In this document: one piece after another, positions 21,924 to 35,453 of the stretch
How positions within the stretch are numbered: the stretch's first letter is position 1
Layout: each line of letters starts with the position of its first letter
Source: Cervus elaphus
Lineage: Eukaryota; Chordata; Mammalia; Artiodactyla; Cervidae
Length of the DNA stretch: 64,000 bases
Direction of reading: 5' to 3'
Assembly: GCF_910594005.1 (NCBI RefSeq)
Contig: NC_057827.1
Span: forward strand, 248,001 to 312,000
Translations under genes and position numbers: made by a program
Notes under the pieces: model-generated
Seen by the model: the letters and a program-made list of their open reading frames with translations, nothing else
What the model was told of the DNA's origin: nothing
Databases searched by the model: none

Positions 21924-24900
21924 GTGTTCTTGGGGTTTCTCTGGAGTGCCATCAAGGAAATCAAGGCTCCTTTCATGTGTGATGTGCAACACGGAATTGC
22001 TCTGCACGCAGTGCAGGGGAATCGGGCCTCATCTCGCGGCGAGGGGAAGTCTCATGGTTTTTCTCGAGTTGCGGCGGGAACCTGGGGTATATTCTCGAGT
22101 TATGACGGGGATGGCCCTTCCACTCACGTGTTTCTTCAGCCACGTCAGGACTCCTGCCTAGTTGCGGGGGACAACTCTGGATTCTCCTCGAGGCTTGGCA
22201 GGGCAATTGGGACGCCTCTCCAGCTGAGGCGGGAGACCAAGTGTCCCTTTCCAAGTGCCACAGGCATCCTGGGACTCCTATCAAGTTTCACGAGAAGTCA
22301 GGCATCGTCTCCTTTGGAGGCACTGATCTCCGCGTACCTCTGGAGTTTTCAAAGGATGTGAGGCTATCGGTCGCGATGAGGTGGGGAACTAAGTCTTTCT
22401 CTGTGCTTTCCACAGGGGATTCAGACATCCTTTCGTCCTGGGAGATGCAAGACGAGCCTGCATTGAAGTCACTGCAGGGATATCCGGCCTTATTTCGAGT
22501 CAGGGCATCGCGGTGTCCATTCCACTTGAGGCCGCAAACTCAGGGTCCCTCTCACATACCTAGAGCTGAGAGAAGCCTCCTCTTGAGGTGCTTGTGGTAA
22601 GGTGGTATTCCTCTGGAGACGAATCCAGGGACTAACCTCTCTTTTCGAGTTGATTTTTGGTCCACAGAGTTCTTTCGTGTTGCTACAGTGACCTCAGGAT
22701 CCCTCTATCCTTGAAACAGTGTTCTTGGGGTTTCTCTGGAGTGCCATCAAGGAAATCAAGGCTCCTTTCATGTGTGATGTGCAAGACGGAATTGCTCTGC
22801 ACGCAGTACAGGGGAATCGGGCCTCATCTCGCATCGAGGGGGAAGTCTCATGGTTTTTCTCGAGTTGCGGCGGGAACCTGGGGTATATTCTCGAGTTACG
22901 ACGGGGATGGCCCTTCCACCCACGTGTTTGTTCAGCCACGTCAGGACTCCTGCCTAGTTGCGAGGGACAACTCGGGATTCTCCTCGAGGCTTGGCAGGGC
23001 AATTGGAACGCCTCTCCAGCTGAGGCGGGAGACCATGGGTCCCTTTCCACGTCCCACAAGAATCCTGGGACTCCTATCAAGTTTCAGGAGGAGTCAGGTA
23101 TCGTCTCCTTTGGAGGCACTGATATCCGCGTACCTCTGGAGTTTTCAAAGGATGTGAGGCTTCCGGTCGCGATGAGGTGGGGAACTAGGTCTTTCTCTGT
23201 GGTCTCCACAGGGGATTCAGACATCGTTTCTTCTTGGGAGATGCAAGACGAGCCTGCATTCCAGTCACTGCAGGGATATCCGGCCTTATTTCGAGTCAGG
23301 GCATCGCGGTGTCCATTCCTCTTGAGGCCGCAAACTCAGGATCCCTCTCACATACCTAGAGCTGAGAGAAGCCTCCTCTTGAGGTGCTTGTGGTAAGGTG
23401 GTATTCCTCAGGAGTCGAAGCCAGGGACTAACCTCTCATCTCGTGTTGATTCTTGGTCCACGGAGCTCTTTTGTGTTGCTACAGTGACCTCAGGATCCCT
23501 CTAGCCTTGAAACAGTGTTCTTGGGGTTTCTCTGGAGTGCCATCAAGGAAATCAAGGCTCCTTTCATGTGTGATGTGCAACACGGAATTGCTCTGCACGC
23601 AGTGCAGGGGAATCGGGCCTCATCTCGCGGCGAGGGGGAAGTCTCATGGTTTTTCTCGAGTTGCGGCGGGAACCTGGGGTATATTCTAGAGTTACGACGG
23701 GGATGGCCCTTCCACCCACGTGTTTGTTCAGCCACGTCAGAACTCCTGCCTAGTTGCGGGGGACAACTCGGGATTCTCCTCGAGGCTTTGCAGGGCAATT
23801 GGGACGCCTCTCCAGCTGAGACGGGAGACCAAGGGTCCCTTTCCACGTGCCACAGGAATCCTGGGACTCCTATCAAGTTTCACGAGGAGTCAGGCATCGT
23901 CTCCTTTGGAAGCACTGATCTCTGCATACCTCTGGAGTTTTCAAAGGATTTGAGGCCTCCTGTCGCGATGAGGTGGGGAACTAGGTCTTTCTCTGTGGTC
24001 TCCACAGGGGATTCAGACACCCTTTCGTCTTGGGAGATGCAAGACGAGCCTGCATTCCAGTCACTGCAGGGATATCCGGCCTTAGTTCGAGTCAGGGCAT
24101 CGCGGTGTCCATTCCACTTGAGGCCGCAAACTCAGGGTCCCTCTCACATACCTAGAGCTGAGAGAAGCCTCCTCTTGAGGTGCTTGTGGTAAGGTGGTAT
24201 TCCTCTGGAGTCGAAGCCAGGGACTAACCTCTCATCTCGAGTTTATTTTTGGTCCACGGAGCTCTTTCTTGTTGCTACAGTGACCTCAGGATCCCTCTAG
24301 CCTTGAAACAGTGTTCTTGGGGTTTCTCTGGAGTGCCATCAAGGAAATCAAGGCTCCTTTCATGTGTGATGTGCAACACGGAATTGCTCTGCACGCAGTG
24401 CAGGGGAATCGGGCCTCATCTCGCGGCGAGGGGGAAGTCTCATGGTTTTTCTCAAGTTGCGGCTGGAACCTGGGGTATATTCTCGAGTTACGACGGGGAT
24501 GGCCCTTCCACACACGTGTTTCTTCAGCGACGTCAGGACTCCTGCCTAGTTGCGAGGGACAACTCGGGATTCTCCTCGAGGCTTGGCAGGGCAATTGGAA
24601 CGCCTCTCCAGCTGAGGCGGGAGACCAAGTGTCCCTTTCCAAGTGCCACAGGAATCCTGGGACTCCTATCAAGTTTCACGAGGAGTCAGGCATCGTCTCC
24701 TTTGGAGGCACTGATCTCCGCGTACCTCTGGAGTTTTCAAAGGATGTGAGGCTATCGGTCGCGATGAGGTGGGGAACTAAGTCTTTCTCTGTGCTTTCCA
24801 CAGGGGATTCAGACATCCTTTCGTCCTGGGAGATGCAAGACGAGCCTGCATTGAAATCACTGCAGGGATATCCGGCCTTATTTCGAGTCAGGGCATCGCG

Positions 24901-27900
24901 GTGTCCATTCCACTTGAGGCCGCAACATCAGGGTCCCTCTCACATACCTAGAGCTGAGAGAAGCCTCCTCTTGAGGTGCTTGTTATAAGGTGGTATTCCT
25001 CAGGAGTCGAAGCCAGGGACTAACCTCTCATCTCGAGTTGATTCTTGGTCCACGGAGCTCTTTCGTGTTGCTACAGTGACCTAAGGATCCCTCTAGCCTT
25101 GAAACAGTGTTCTTGGGGTTTCTCTGGAGTGCCATGAAGGAAATCAAGGCTCCTTTCATGTGTGATGTGCAACACGGAATTGCTCTGCATGCAGTGCAGG
25201 GGAATCGGGCCTCATCTCGTGGCGAGGGGGAAGTCTCATGGCTTTTCTCGAGTTGCGGCGGGAACCTGGGGTATATTCTCGAGTTACGACGGGGATGGCC
25301 CTTCCACCCACGTGTTTCTTCAGCGACGTCAGGACTCCTGCCTAGTTGCGAGGGACAACTCGGGATTCTCCTCGAGGCTTGGCAGGGCAATTGGAACGCC
25401 TCTCCAGGTGAGGCGGGAGACCAAGGGACCCTTTCCACGTGCCACAAGAATCCTGGGACTCCTATCAAGTTTCACGAGGAGTCAGGCATCGTCTCCTTTG
25501 GAGGCACTGATTTCCGCGTACCTCTGGAGTTTTCAAAGGATGTGAGGCCTGCGGTCGCGATGAGGTGGGGAACTAGGTCTTTCTCTGTGGTCTCCACAGG
25601 GGATTCAGACATCCTTTCTTCTTGGGAGATGCAAGACGAGCCTTCATTCAAGTCACTGCAGGGATATCCGGCCTTATTTCGAGTCAGGGCATCGCGGTGT
25701 CCATTCCACTTGAGGCCGCAAACTCAGGATCCCTCTCACATACCTAGAGCTGAGAGAAGCCTCCTCTTGAGGTGCTTGTGGTAAGGTGGTATTCCTCAGG
25801 AGTCGAAGCCAGGAACTAACCTCTCATCTCGTGTTGATTCTTGGTCCACGGAGCTCTTTCGTGTTGCTACAGTGACCTCAGGATCCCTCTAGCCTTGAAA
25901 CAGTGTTCTTGGGGTTTCTCTGGAGTGCCATGAAGGAAATCAAGGCTCCTTTCATGTGTGATGTGCAACACGGAATTGCTCTGCATGCAGTGCAGGGGAA
26001 TCGGGCCTCATCTCGCGGCGAGGGGGAAGTCTCATGGTTTTTCTCGAGTTGCGGCGGGAACCTGGGGTATATTCTCGAGTTACGACGGGGATGGCTCTTC
26101 CACACACGTGTGTGTTCAGCCATGTCAGGACTCCTGCCTAGTTGCGAGGGACATCTCGTGATTCTCCTCGAGGCTTTGCAGGGCAATTGGGACGCCTCTC
26201 CAGCTGAGACGGGAGACCAAGGGTCCCTTTCCACGTGCCACAGGAATCCTGGGTCTCCTATCAAGTTTCACGAGGACTCAGGCATTATCTCATTTGGAGG
26301 CACTGATCTCCGCATACCTCTGGAGTTTTTAAAGGATTTGAGGCCTCCTGTCGCGATGAGGTGGGGAACTAGGTCTTTCTCTGTGGTCTCCACAGGGGAT
26401 TCAGACACCCTTTCCTCTTGGGAGATGCAAGACGAGCCTGCATTCCAGTCACTGCAGGGATATCCGGCCTTATTTCGAGTCAGGGCATCGCGGTGTCCAT
26501 TCCACTTGAGGCCGCAAACTCAGGGTCCCTCTCACATACCTAGAGCTGAGAGAAGCCTCCTCTCGAGGTGCTTGTGGTAAGGTCGTATTCCTCTGGAGAC
26601 GAATCCAGGGACTAACCTCTCTTTTCGAGTTGATTTTTGGTCCACAGAGTTCTTTCGTGTTGCTACAGTGACCTCAGGATCCCTCTATCCTTGAAACAGT
26701 GTTCTTGGGGTTTCTCTGGAGTGCCATCAAGGAAATCAAGGCTCCTTTCATGTGTGATGTGCAAGACGGAATTGCTCTGCACACAGTACAGGGGAATCGG
26801 GCCTCTTCTCGCATCGAGGGGGAAGTCTCATGGTTTTTCTCGAGTTTCGGCGGGAACCTGGGGTATATTCTCGAGTTACGACGGGGATGGCCCTTCCACC
26901 CACGTGTTTGTTCAGCCACGTCAGGACTCCTGCCTAGCTGCGAGGGACAACTCGGGATTCTCCTCGAGGCTTTTCAGGGCAATTGGGACGCCTCTCCAGC
27001 TGAGGCGGGAGACCAAGTGTCCCTTTCCACGTGCCACAGGAATCCTGGGTCTCCTATCAAGTTTCACGAGGAGTCAGGCATCGTCTCCTTTGGAGGCACT
27101 GATCTCCGCATACCTCTGGAGTTTTCAAAGGATGTGAGGCCTCCTGTCGCGATGAGGTGGGGAACTAGGTCTTTCTCTGTGGTCTCCACCGGGGATTCAG
27201 ACACCCTTTCGTCTTGGGAGATGCAAGACGAGCCTGCATTCCAGTCACTGCAGGGATATCCGGCCTTTTTTCGAGTCAGGGCATCACGGTGTCCATTCCA
27301 CTTGAGGCCACAAACTCAGAGTCCCTCTCACATACCTAGAGCTGAGAGAAGCCTCCTCTTGAGGTGCTTGTGGTAAGGTGGTATTCCTCTGGAGTCGAAG
27401 CCAGGGACTAACCTCTCATCTCGAGTTGATTTTTGGTCCACAGAGCTCTTTCGTGTTGCTACAGTGACCTCAGGATCCCTCTAGCCTTGAAACAGTGTTC
27501 TTGGGTTTTCTCTGGAGTGCCATGAAGGAAATCAAGGTGCCTTTCATGTGTGATGTGCAACACAGAATTGCTCTGCACGCATTGCAGGGGAATCGGGCCT
27601 CATCTCGCGGCGAGGGGGAAGTCTCATGATTTTTCTCGAGTTGCGGCGGGAACCTGGGGTATATTCTCGAGTTACGACGGGGATGGCCCTTCCACACACG
27701 TGTTTCTTCAGCGACGTCAGGACTCCTGCCTAGTTGTGAGGGACAACTCTGGATTCTCCTCGAGGCTTGGCAGGGCAATTGGGACGCCTCTCCAGCTGAG
27801 GCGGGAGACCAAGTGTCCCTTTCCAAGTGCCACAGGAATCCTGGGACTCCTATCAAGTTTCACGAGGAGTCAGGCATCGTCTCCTTTGGAGGCACTGATC

Positions 27901-29086
27901 TCCGCGTACCTCTGGAGTTTTCAAAGGATGTGAGGCTATCGGTCGCGATGAGGTGGGGAACTAAGTCTTTCTCTGTGCTTTCCACAGGGGATTCAGACAT
28001 CCTTTCGTCCTGGGAGATGCAAGACGAGCCTGCATTGAAATCACTGCAGGAATATCCGGCCTTATTTCGAGTCAGGGCATCGCGGTGTCCATTCCACTTG
28101 AGGCCGCAACCTCAGGGTCCCTCTCACATACCTAGAGCTGAGAGAAGCCTCCTCTTGAGGTGCTTGTGGTAAGGTGGTATTCCTCAGGAGTCGAAGCCAG
28201 GGACTAACCTCTCATCTCGAGTTGATTCTTGGTCCACGGAGCTCTTTTGTGTTGCTACAGTGACCTCAGGATCCCTCTATCCTTGAAACAGTGTTCTTGG
28301 GGTTTCTCTGGAGTGCCATGAAGGAAATCAAGGCTCCTTTCATGTGTGATGTGCAACACGGAATTGCTCTGCACGCAGTGCAGGGGAATCGGGCCTCATC
28401 TCGTGGCGAGGGGGAAGTCTCATGGCTTTTCTCGAGTTGCGGCGGGAACCTGGGGTATATTCTCGAGTTACGACGGGGATGGCCCTTCCACCCACGTGTT
28501 TCTTCAGCGACGTCAGGACTCCTGCCTAGTTGCGAGGGACAACTCGGGATTCTCCTCGAGGCTTGGCAGGGCAATTGGAACGCCTCTCCAGGTGAGGCGG
28601 GAGACCAAGGCACCCTTTCCACGTGCCACAAGAATCCTGGGACTCCTATCAAGTTTCACGAGGAGTCAGGCATCGTCTCCTTTGGAGGCACTGATTTCCG
28701 CGTACCTCTGTAGTTTTCAAAGGATGTGAGGCCTGCGGTCGCGATGAGGTGGGGAACTAGGTCTTTCTCTGTGGTCTCCACATTGGATTCAGAAATCCTT
28801 TCTTCTTGGGAGATGCAAGACGAGCCTGCATTCAAGTCACTGCAGGGATATCCGGCCTTATTTCGAGTCAGGGCATCGCGGTGTCCATTCCACTTGAGGC
28901 CGCAAACTCAGGATCCCTCTCACATACCTAGAGCTGAGAGAAGCCTCCTCTTGAGGTGCTTGTGGTAAGGTGGTATTCCTCAGGAGTCGAAGCCAGGAAC
29001 TAACCTCTCATCTCGTGTTGATTCTTGGTCCACGGAGCTCTTTCGTGTTGCTACAGTGACCTCAGGATCCCTCTAGCCTTGAAACA
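21924..29086 (+). repeat. Nine-monomer block, first copy (monomers 28-36: P Q R P Q R Q/R P Q)
   Basis: Starts: 21924, 22719, 23515, 24311, 25107, 25903, 26699, 27495, 28291. The block is repeated immediately downstream: 21924, 22719 and 23515 correspond to 29087, 29882 and 30678 at offset 7,163, and 25107 to 28291 correspond to 31474 to 34658 at offset 6,367. Rare marks occur in both copies, for example GAGTTATGACGGGG, CATCGTTTCTTCTTGG, CCTGACC-type CTAAGGATCC, and CCACATTGGATTCAGAAATCC. Only a few single-base differences per monomer were seen. Confidence 0.9.
23515..24310 (+). repeat. Class R monomer (reference example)
   Basis: Class R is marked by GAGGCTTTGCAGGGC (TTTGC not TTGGC), GCTGAGACGGGAG, usually CTGGGTCTCCTATC, CGCATACC, AAGGATTTGAGG, CAGACACCC and CATTCCAGTCAC. 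Many members follow the linker CAGGAGTCGAAGCC...CTCGTGTTGATTCTTGG and end in the plain linker. This copy has private or local marks CATATTCTAGAG style (ATATTCTAGAGTT) and GGAAGCACTGATCTCTGC, both shared with the duplicate at 30678. Confidence 0.78.
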
Positions 29087-32000
29087 GTGTTCTTGGGGTT
29101 TCTCTGGAGTGCCATCAAGGAAATCAAGGCTCCTTTCATGTGTGATGTGCAACACGGAATTGCTCTGCACGCAGTGCAGGGGAATCGGGCCTCATCTCGC
29201 GGCGAGGGGAAGTCTCATGGTTTTTCTCGAGTTGCGGCGGGAACCTGGGGTATATTCTCGAGTTATGACGGGGATGGCCCTTCCACTCACGTGTTTCTTC
29301 AGCCACGTCAGGACTCCTGCCTAGTTGCGGGGGACAACTCTGGATTCTCCTCGAGGCTTGGCAGGGCAATTGGGACGCCTCTCCAGCTGAGGCGGGAGAC
29401 CAAGTGTCCCTTTCCAAGTGCCACAGGCATCCTGGGACTCCTATCAAGTTTCACGAGAAGTCAGGCATCGTCTCCTTTGGAGGCACTGATCTCCGCGTAC
29501 CTCTGGAGTTTTCAAAGGATGTGAGGCTATCGGTCGCGATGAGGTGGGGAACTAAGTCTTTCTCTGTGCTTTCCACAGGGGATTCAGACATCCTTTCGTC
29601 CTGGGAGATGCAAGACGAGCCTGCATTGAAGTCACTGCAGGGATATCCGGCCTTATTTCGAGTCAGGGCATCGCGGTGTCCATTCCACTTGAGGCCGCAA
29701 ACTCAGGGTCCCTCTCACATACCTAGAGCTGAGAGAAGCCTCCTCTTGAGGTTCTTGTGGTAAGGTGGTATTCCTCTGGAGACGAATCCAGGGACTAACC
29801 TCTCTTTTCGAGTTGATTTTTGGTCCACAGAGTTCTTTCGTGTTGCTACAGTGACCTCAGGATCCCTCTATCCTTGAAACAGTGTTCTTGGGGTTTCTCT
29901 GGAGTGCCATCAAGGAAATCAAGGCTCCTTTCATGTGTGATGTGCAAGACGGAATTGCTCTGCACGCAGTACAGGGGAATCGGGCCTCATCTCGCATCGA
30001 GGGGGAAGTCTCATGGTTTTTCTCGAGTTGCGGCGGGAACCTGGGGTATATTCTCGAGTTACGACGGGGATGGCCCTTCCACCCACGTGTTTGTTCAGCC
30101 ACGTCAGGACTCCTGCCTAGTTGCGAGGGACAACTCGGGATTCTCCTCGAGGCTTGGCAGGGCAATTGGAACGCCTCTCCAGCTGAGGCGGGAGACCATG
30201 GGTCCCTTTCCACGTCCCACGAGAATCCTGGGACTCCTATCAAGTTTCAGGAGGAGTCAGGTATCGTCTCCTTTGGAGGCACTGATATCCGCGTACCTCT
30301 GGAGTTTTCAAAGGATGTGAGGCTTCCGGTCGCGATGAGGTGGGGAACTAGGTCTTTCTCTGTGGTCTCCACAGGGGATTCAGACATCGTTTCTTCTTGG
30401 GAGATGCAAGACGAGCCTGCATTCCAGTCACTGCAGGGATATCCGGCCTTATTTCGAGTCAGGGCATCGCGGTGTCCATTCCTCTTGAGGCCGCAAACTC
30501 AGGATCCCTCTCACATACCTAGAGCTGAGAGAAGCCTCCTCTTGAGGTGCTTGTGGTAAGGTGGTATTCCTCAGGAGTCGAAGCCAGGGACTAACCTCTC
30601 ATCTCGTGTTGATTCTTGGTCCACGGAGCTCTTTTGTGTTGCTACAGTGACCTCAGGATCCCTCTAGCCTTGAAACAGTGTTCTTGGGGTTTCTCTGGAG
30701 TGCCATCAAGGAAATCAAGGCTCCTTTCATGTGTGATGTGCAACACGGAATTGCTCTGCACGCAGTGCAGGGGAATCGGGCCTCATCTCGCGGCGAGGGG
30801 GAAGTCTCATGGTTTTTCTCGAGTTGCGGCGGGAACCTGGGGTATATTCTAGAGTTACGACGGGGATGGCCCTTCCACCCACGTGTTTGTTCAGCCACGT
30901 CAGAACTCCTGCCTAGTTGCGGGGGACAACTCGGGATTCTCCTCGAGGCTTTGCAGGGCAATTGGGACGCCTCTCCAGCTGAGACGGGAGACCAAGGGTC
31001 CCTTTCCACGTGCCACAGGAATCCTGGGACTCCTATCAAGTTTCACGAGGAGTCAGGCATCGTCTCCTTTGGAAGCACTGATCTCTGCATACCTCTGGAG
31101 TTTTCAAAGGATTTGAGGCCTCCTGTCGCGATGAGGTGGGGAACTAGGTCTTTCTCTGTGGTCTCCACAGGGGATTCAGACACCCTTTCGTCTTGGGAGA
31201 TGCAAGACGAGCCTGCATTGAAATCACTGCAGGGATATCCGGCCTTATTTCGAGTCAGGGCATCGCGGTGTCCATTCCACTTGAGGCCGCAACATCAGGG
31301 TCCCTCTCACATACCTAGAGCTGAGAGAAGCCTCCTCTTGAGGTGCTTGTTATAAGGTGGTATTCCTCAGGAGTCGAAGCCAGGGACTAACCTCTCATCT
31401 CGAGTTGATTCTTGGTCCACGGAGCTCTTTCGTGTTGCTACAGTGACCTAAGGATCCCTCTAGCCTTGAAACAGTGTTCTTGGGGTTTCTCTGGAGTGCC
31501 ATGAAGGAAATCAAGGCTCCTTTCATGTGTGATGTGCAACACGGAATTGCTCTGCATGCAGTGCAGGGGAATCGGGCCTCATCTCGTGGCGAGGGGGAAG
31601 TCTCATGGCTTTTCTCGAGTTGCGGCGGGAACCTGGGGTATATTCTCGAGTTACGACGGGGATGGCCCTTCCACCCACGTGTTTCTTCAGCGACGTCAGG
31701 ACTCCTGCCTAGTTGCGAGGGACAACTCGGGATTCTCCTCGAGGCTTGGCAGGGCAATTGGAACGCCTCTCCAGGTGAGGCGGGAGACCAAGGGACCCTT
31801 TCCACGTGCCACAAGAATCCTGGGACTCCTATCAAGTTTCACGAGGAGTCAGGCATCGTCTCCTTTGGAGGCACTGATTTCCGCGTACCTCTGGAGTTTT
31901 CAAAGGATGTGAGGCCTGCGGTCGCGATGAGGTGGGGAACTAGGTCTTTCTCTGTGGTCTCCACAGGGGATTCAGACATCCTTTCTTCTTGGGAGATGCA

Positions 32001-35000
32001 AGACGAGCCTGCATTCAAGTCACTGCAGGGATATCCGGCCTTATTTCGAGTCAGGGCATCGCGGTGTCCATTCCACTTGAGGCCGCAAACTCAGGATCCC
32101 TCTCACATACCTAGAGCTGAGAGAAGCCTCCTCTTGAGGTGCTTGTGGTAAGGTGGTATTCCTCAGGAGTCGAAGCCAGGAACTAACCTCTCATCTCGTG
32201 TTGATTCTTGGTCCACGGAGCTCTTTCGTGTTGCTACAGTGACCTCAGGATCCCTCTAGCCTTGAAACAGTGTTCTTGGGGTTTCTCTGGAGTGCCATGA
32301 AGGAAATCAAGGCTCCTTTCATGTGTGATGTGCAACACGGAATTGCTCTGCATGCAGTGCAGGGGAATCGGGCCTCATCTCGCGGCGAGGGGTAAGTCTC
32401 ATGGTTTTTCTCGAGTTGCGGCGGGAACCTGGGGTATATTCTCGAGTTACGACGGGGATGGCTCTTCCACACACGTGTGTGTTCAGCCATGTCAGGACTC
32501 CTGCCTAGTTGCGAGGGACATCTCGTGATTCTCCTCGAGGCTTTGCAGGGCAATTGGGACGCCTCTCCAGCTGAGACGGGAGACCAAGGGTCCCTTTCCA
32601 CGTGCCACAGGAATCCTGGGTCTCCTATCAAGTTTCACGAGGACTCAGGCATTATCTCATTTGGAGGCACTGATCTCCGCATACCTCTGGAGTTTTTAAA
32701 GGATTTGAGGCCTCCTGTCGCGATGAGGTGGGGAACTAGGTCTTTCTCTGTGGTCTCCACAGGGGATTCAGACACCCTTTCCTCTTGGGAGATGCAAGAC
32801 GAGCCTGCATTCCAGTCACTGCAGGGATATCCGGCCTTATTTCGAGTCAGGGCATCGCGGTGTCCATTCCACTTGAGGCCGCAAACTCAGGGTCCCTCTC
32901 ACATACCTAGAGCTGAGAGAAGCCTCCTCTCGAGGTGCTTGTGGTAAGGTCGTATTCCTCTGGAGACGAATCCAGGGACTAACCTCTCTTTTCGAGTTGA
33001 TTTTTGGTCCACAGAGTTCTTTCGTGTTGCTACAGTGACCTCAGGATCCCTCTATCCTTGAAACAGTGTTCTTGGGGTTTCTCTGGAGTGCCATCAAGGA
33101 AATCAAGGCTCCTTTCATGTGTGATGTGCAAGACGGAATTGCTCTGCACACAGTACAGGGGAATCGGGCCTCTTCTCGCATCGAGGGGGAAGTCTCATGG
33201 TTTTTCTCGAGTTTCGGCGGGAACCTGGGGTATATTCTCGAGTTACGACGGGGATGGCCCTTCCACCCACGTGTTTGTTCAGCCACGTCAGGACTCCTGC
33301 CTAGCTGCGAGGGACAACTCGGGATTCTCCTCGAGGCTTTTCAGGGCAATTGGGACGCCTCTCCAGCTGAGGCGGGAGACCAAGTGTCCCTTTCCATGTG
33401 CCACAGGAATCCTGGGTCTCCTATCAAGTTTCACGAGGAGTCAGGCATCGTCTCCTTTGGAGGCACTGATCTCCGCATACCTCTGGAGTTTTCAAAGGAT
33501 GTGAGGCCTCCTGTCGCGATGAGGTGGGGAACTAGGTCTTTCTCTGTGGTCTCCACCGGGGATTCAGACACCCTTTCGTCTTGGGAGATGCAAGACGAGC
33601 CTGCATTCCAGTCACTGCAGGGATATCCGGCCTTATTTCGAGTCAGGGCATCACGGTGTCCATTCCACTTGAGGCCACAAACTCAGGGTCCCTCTCACAT
33701 ACCTAGAGCTGAGAGAAGCCTCCTCTTGAGGTGCTTGTGGTAAGGTGGTATTCCTCTGGAGTCGAAGCCAGGGACTAACCTCTCATCTCGAGTTGATTTT
33801 TGGTCCACAGAGCTCTTTCGTGTTGCTACAGTGACCTCAGGATCCCTCTAGCCTTGAAACAGTGTTCTTGGGTTTTCTCTGGAGTGCCATGAAGGAAATC
33901 AAGGTGCCTTTCATGTGTGATGTGCAACACAGAATTGCTCTGCACGCATTGCAGGGGAATCGGGCCTCATCTCGCGGCGAGGGGGAAGTCTCATGATTTT
34001 TCTCGAGTTGCGGCGGGAACCTGGGGTATATTCTCGAGTTACGACGGGGATGGCCCTTCCACACACGTGTTTCTTCAGCGACGTCAGGACTCCTGCCTAG
34101 TTGTGAGGGACAACTCTGGATTCTCCTCGAGGCTTGGCAGGGCAATTGGGACGCCTCTCCAGCTGAGGCGGGAGACCAAGTGTCCCTTTCCAAGTGCCAC
34201 AGGAATCCTGGGACTCCTATCAAGTTTCACGAGGAGTCAGGCATCGTCTCCTTTGGAGGCACTGATCTCCGCGTACCTCTGGAGTTTTCAAAGGATGTGA
34301 GGCTATCGGTCGCGATGAGGTGGGGAACTAAGTCTTTCTCTGTGCTTTCCACAGGGGATTCAGACATCCTTTCGTCCTGGGAGATGCAAGACGAGCCTGC
34401 ATTGAAATCACTGCAGGAATATCCGGCCTTATTTCGAGTCAGGGCATCGCGGTGTCCATTCCACTTGAGGCCGCAACCTCAGGGTCCCTCTCACATACCT
34501 AGAGCTGAGAGAAGCCTCCTCTTGAGGTGCTTGTGGTAAGGTGGTATTCCTCAGGAGTCGAAGCCAGGGACTAACCTCTCATCTCGAGTTGATTCTTGGT
34601 CCACGGAGCTCTTTCGTGTTGCTACAGTGACCTCAGGATCCCTCTATCCTTGAAACAGTGTTCTTGGGGTTTCTCTGGAGTGCCATGAAGGAAATCAAGG
34701 CTCCTTTCATGTGTGATGTGCAACACGGAATTGCTCTGCACGCAGTGCAGGGGAATCGGGCCTCATCTCGTGGCGAGGGGGAAGTCTCATGGCTTTTCTC
34801 GAGTTGCGGCGGGAACCTGGGGTATATTCTCGAGTTACGACGGGGATGGCCCTTCCACCCACGTGTTTCTTCAGCGACGTCAGGACTCCTGCCTAGTTGC
34901 GAGGGACAACTCGGGATTCTCCTCGAGGCTTGGCAGGGCAATTGGAACGCCTCTCCAGGTGAGGCGGGAGACCAAGGCACCCTTTCCACGTGCCACAAGA

Positions 35001-35453
35001 ATCCTGGGACTCCTATCAAGTTTCACGAGGAGTCAGGCATCGTCTCCTTTGGAGGCACTGATTTCCGCGTACCTCTGTAGTTTTCAAAGGATGTGAGGCC
35101 TGCGGTCGCGATGAGGTGGGGAACTAGGTCTTTCTCTGTGGTCTCCACATTGGATTCAGAAATCCTTTCTTCTTGGGAGATGCAAGACGAGCCTGCATTC
35201 AAGTCACTGCAGGGATATCCGGCCTTATTTCGAGTCAGGGCATCGCGGTGTCCATTCCACTTGAGGCCGCAAACTCAGGATCCCTCTCACATACCTAGAG
35301 CTGAGAGAAGCCTCCTCTTGAGGTGCTTGTGGTAAGGTGGTATTCCTCAGGAGTCGAAGCCAGGAACTAACCTCTCATCTCGTGTTGATTCTTGGTCCAC
35401 GGAGCTCTTTCGTGTTGCTACAGTGACCTCAGGATCCCTCTAGCCTTGAAACA
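29087..35453 (+). repeat. Nine-monomer block, second copy shortened to eight (monomers 37-44)
   Basis: Starts: 29087, 29882, 30678, 31474, 32270, 33066, 33862, 34658. It follows its source copy directly, so this is a tandem duplication. Differences from the first copy are sparse: for example GAGGGGTAAGTC here (about 32388) against GAGGGGGAAGTC, CCATGTGCC (about 33396) against CCACGTGCC, and CCTTATTTCG against CCTTTTTTCG in the monomer at 33066. One monomer is missing because 30678 is a fusion of two source monomers. Confidence 0.9.
30678..31473 (+). repeat. Hybrid monomer 39 (fusion of copies of 23515 and 24311)
   Basis: Up to CAGACACCCTTTCGTCTTGG this monomer equals the one at 23515. From GCATTGAAATCAC through GCAACATCAGGG and GCTTGTTATAAGG it equals the one at 24311. 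The switch lies in shared sequence between about 31,194 and 31,219. Joining homologous positions of two adjacent monomers in register is what unequal exchange or single-strand annealing between neighbours produces, and it accounts for the change of offset from 7,163 to 6,367. Confidence 0.85.
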
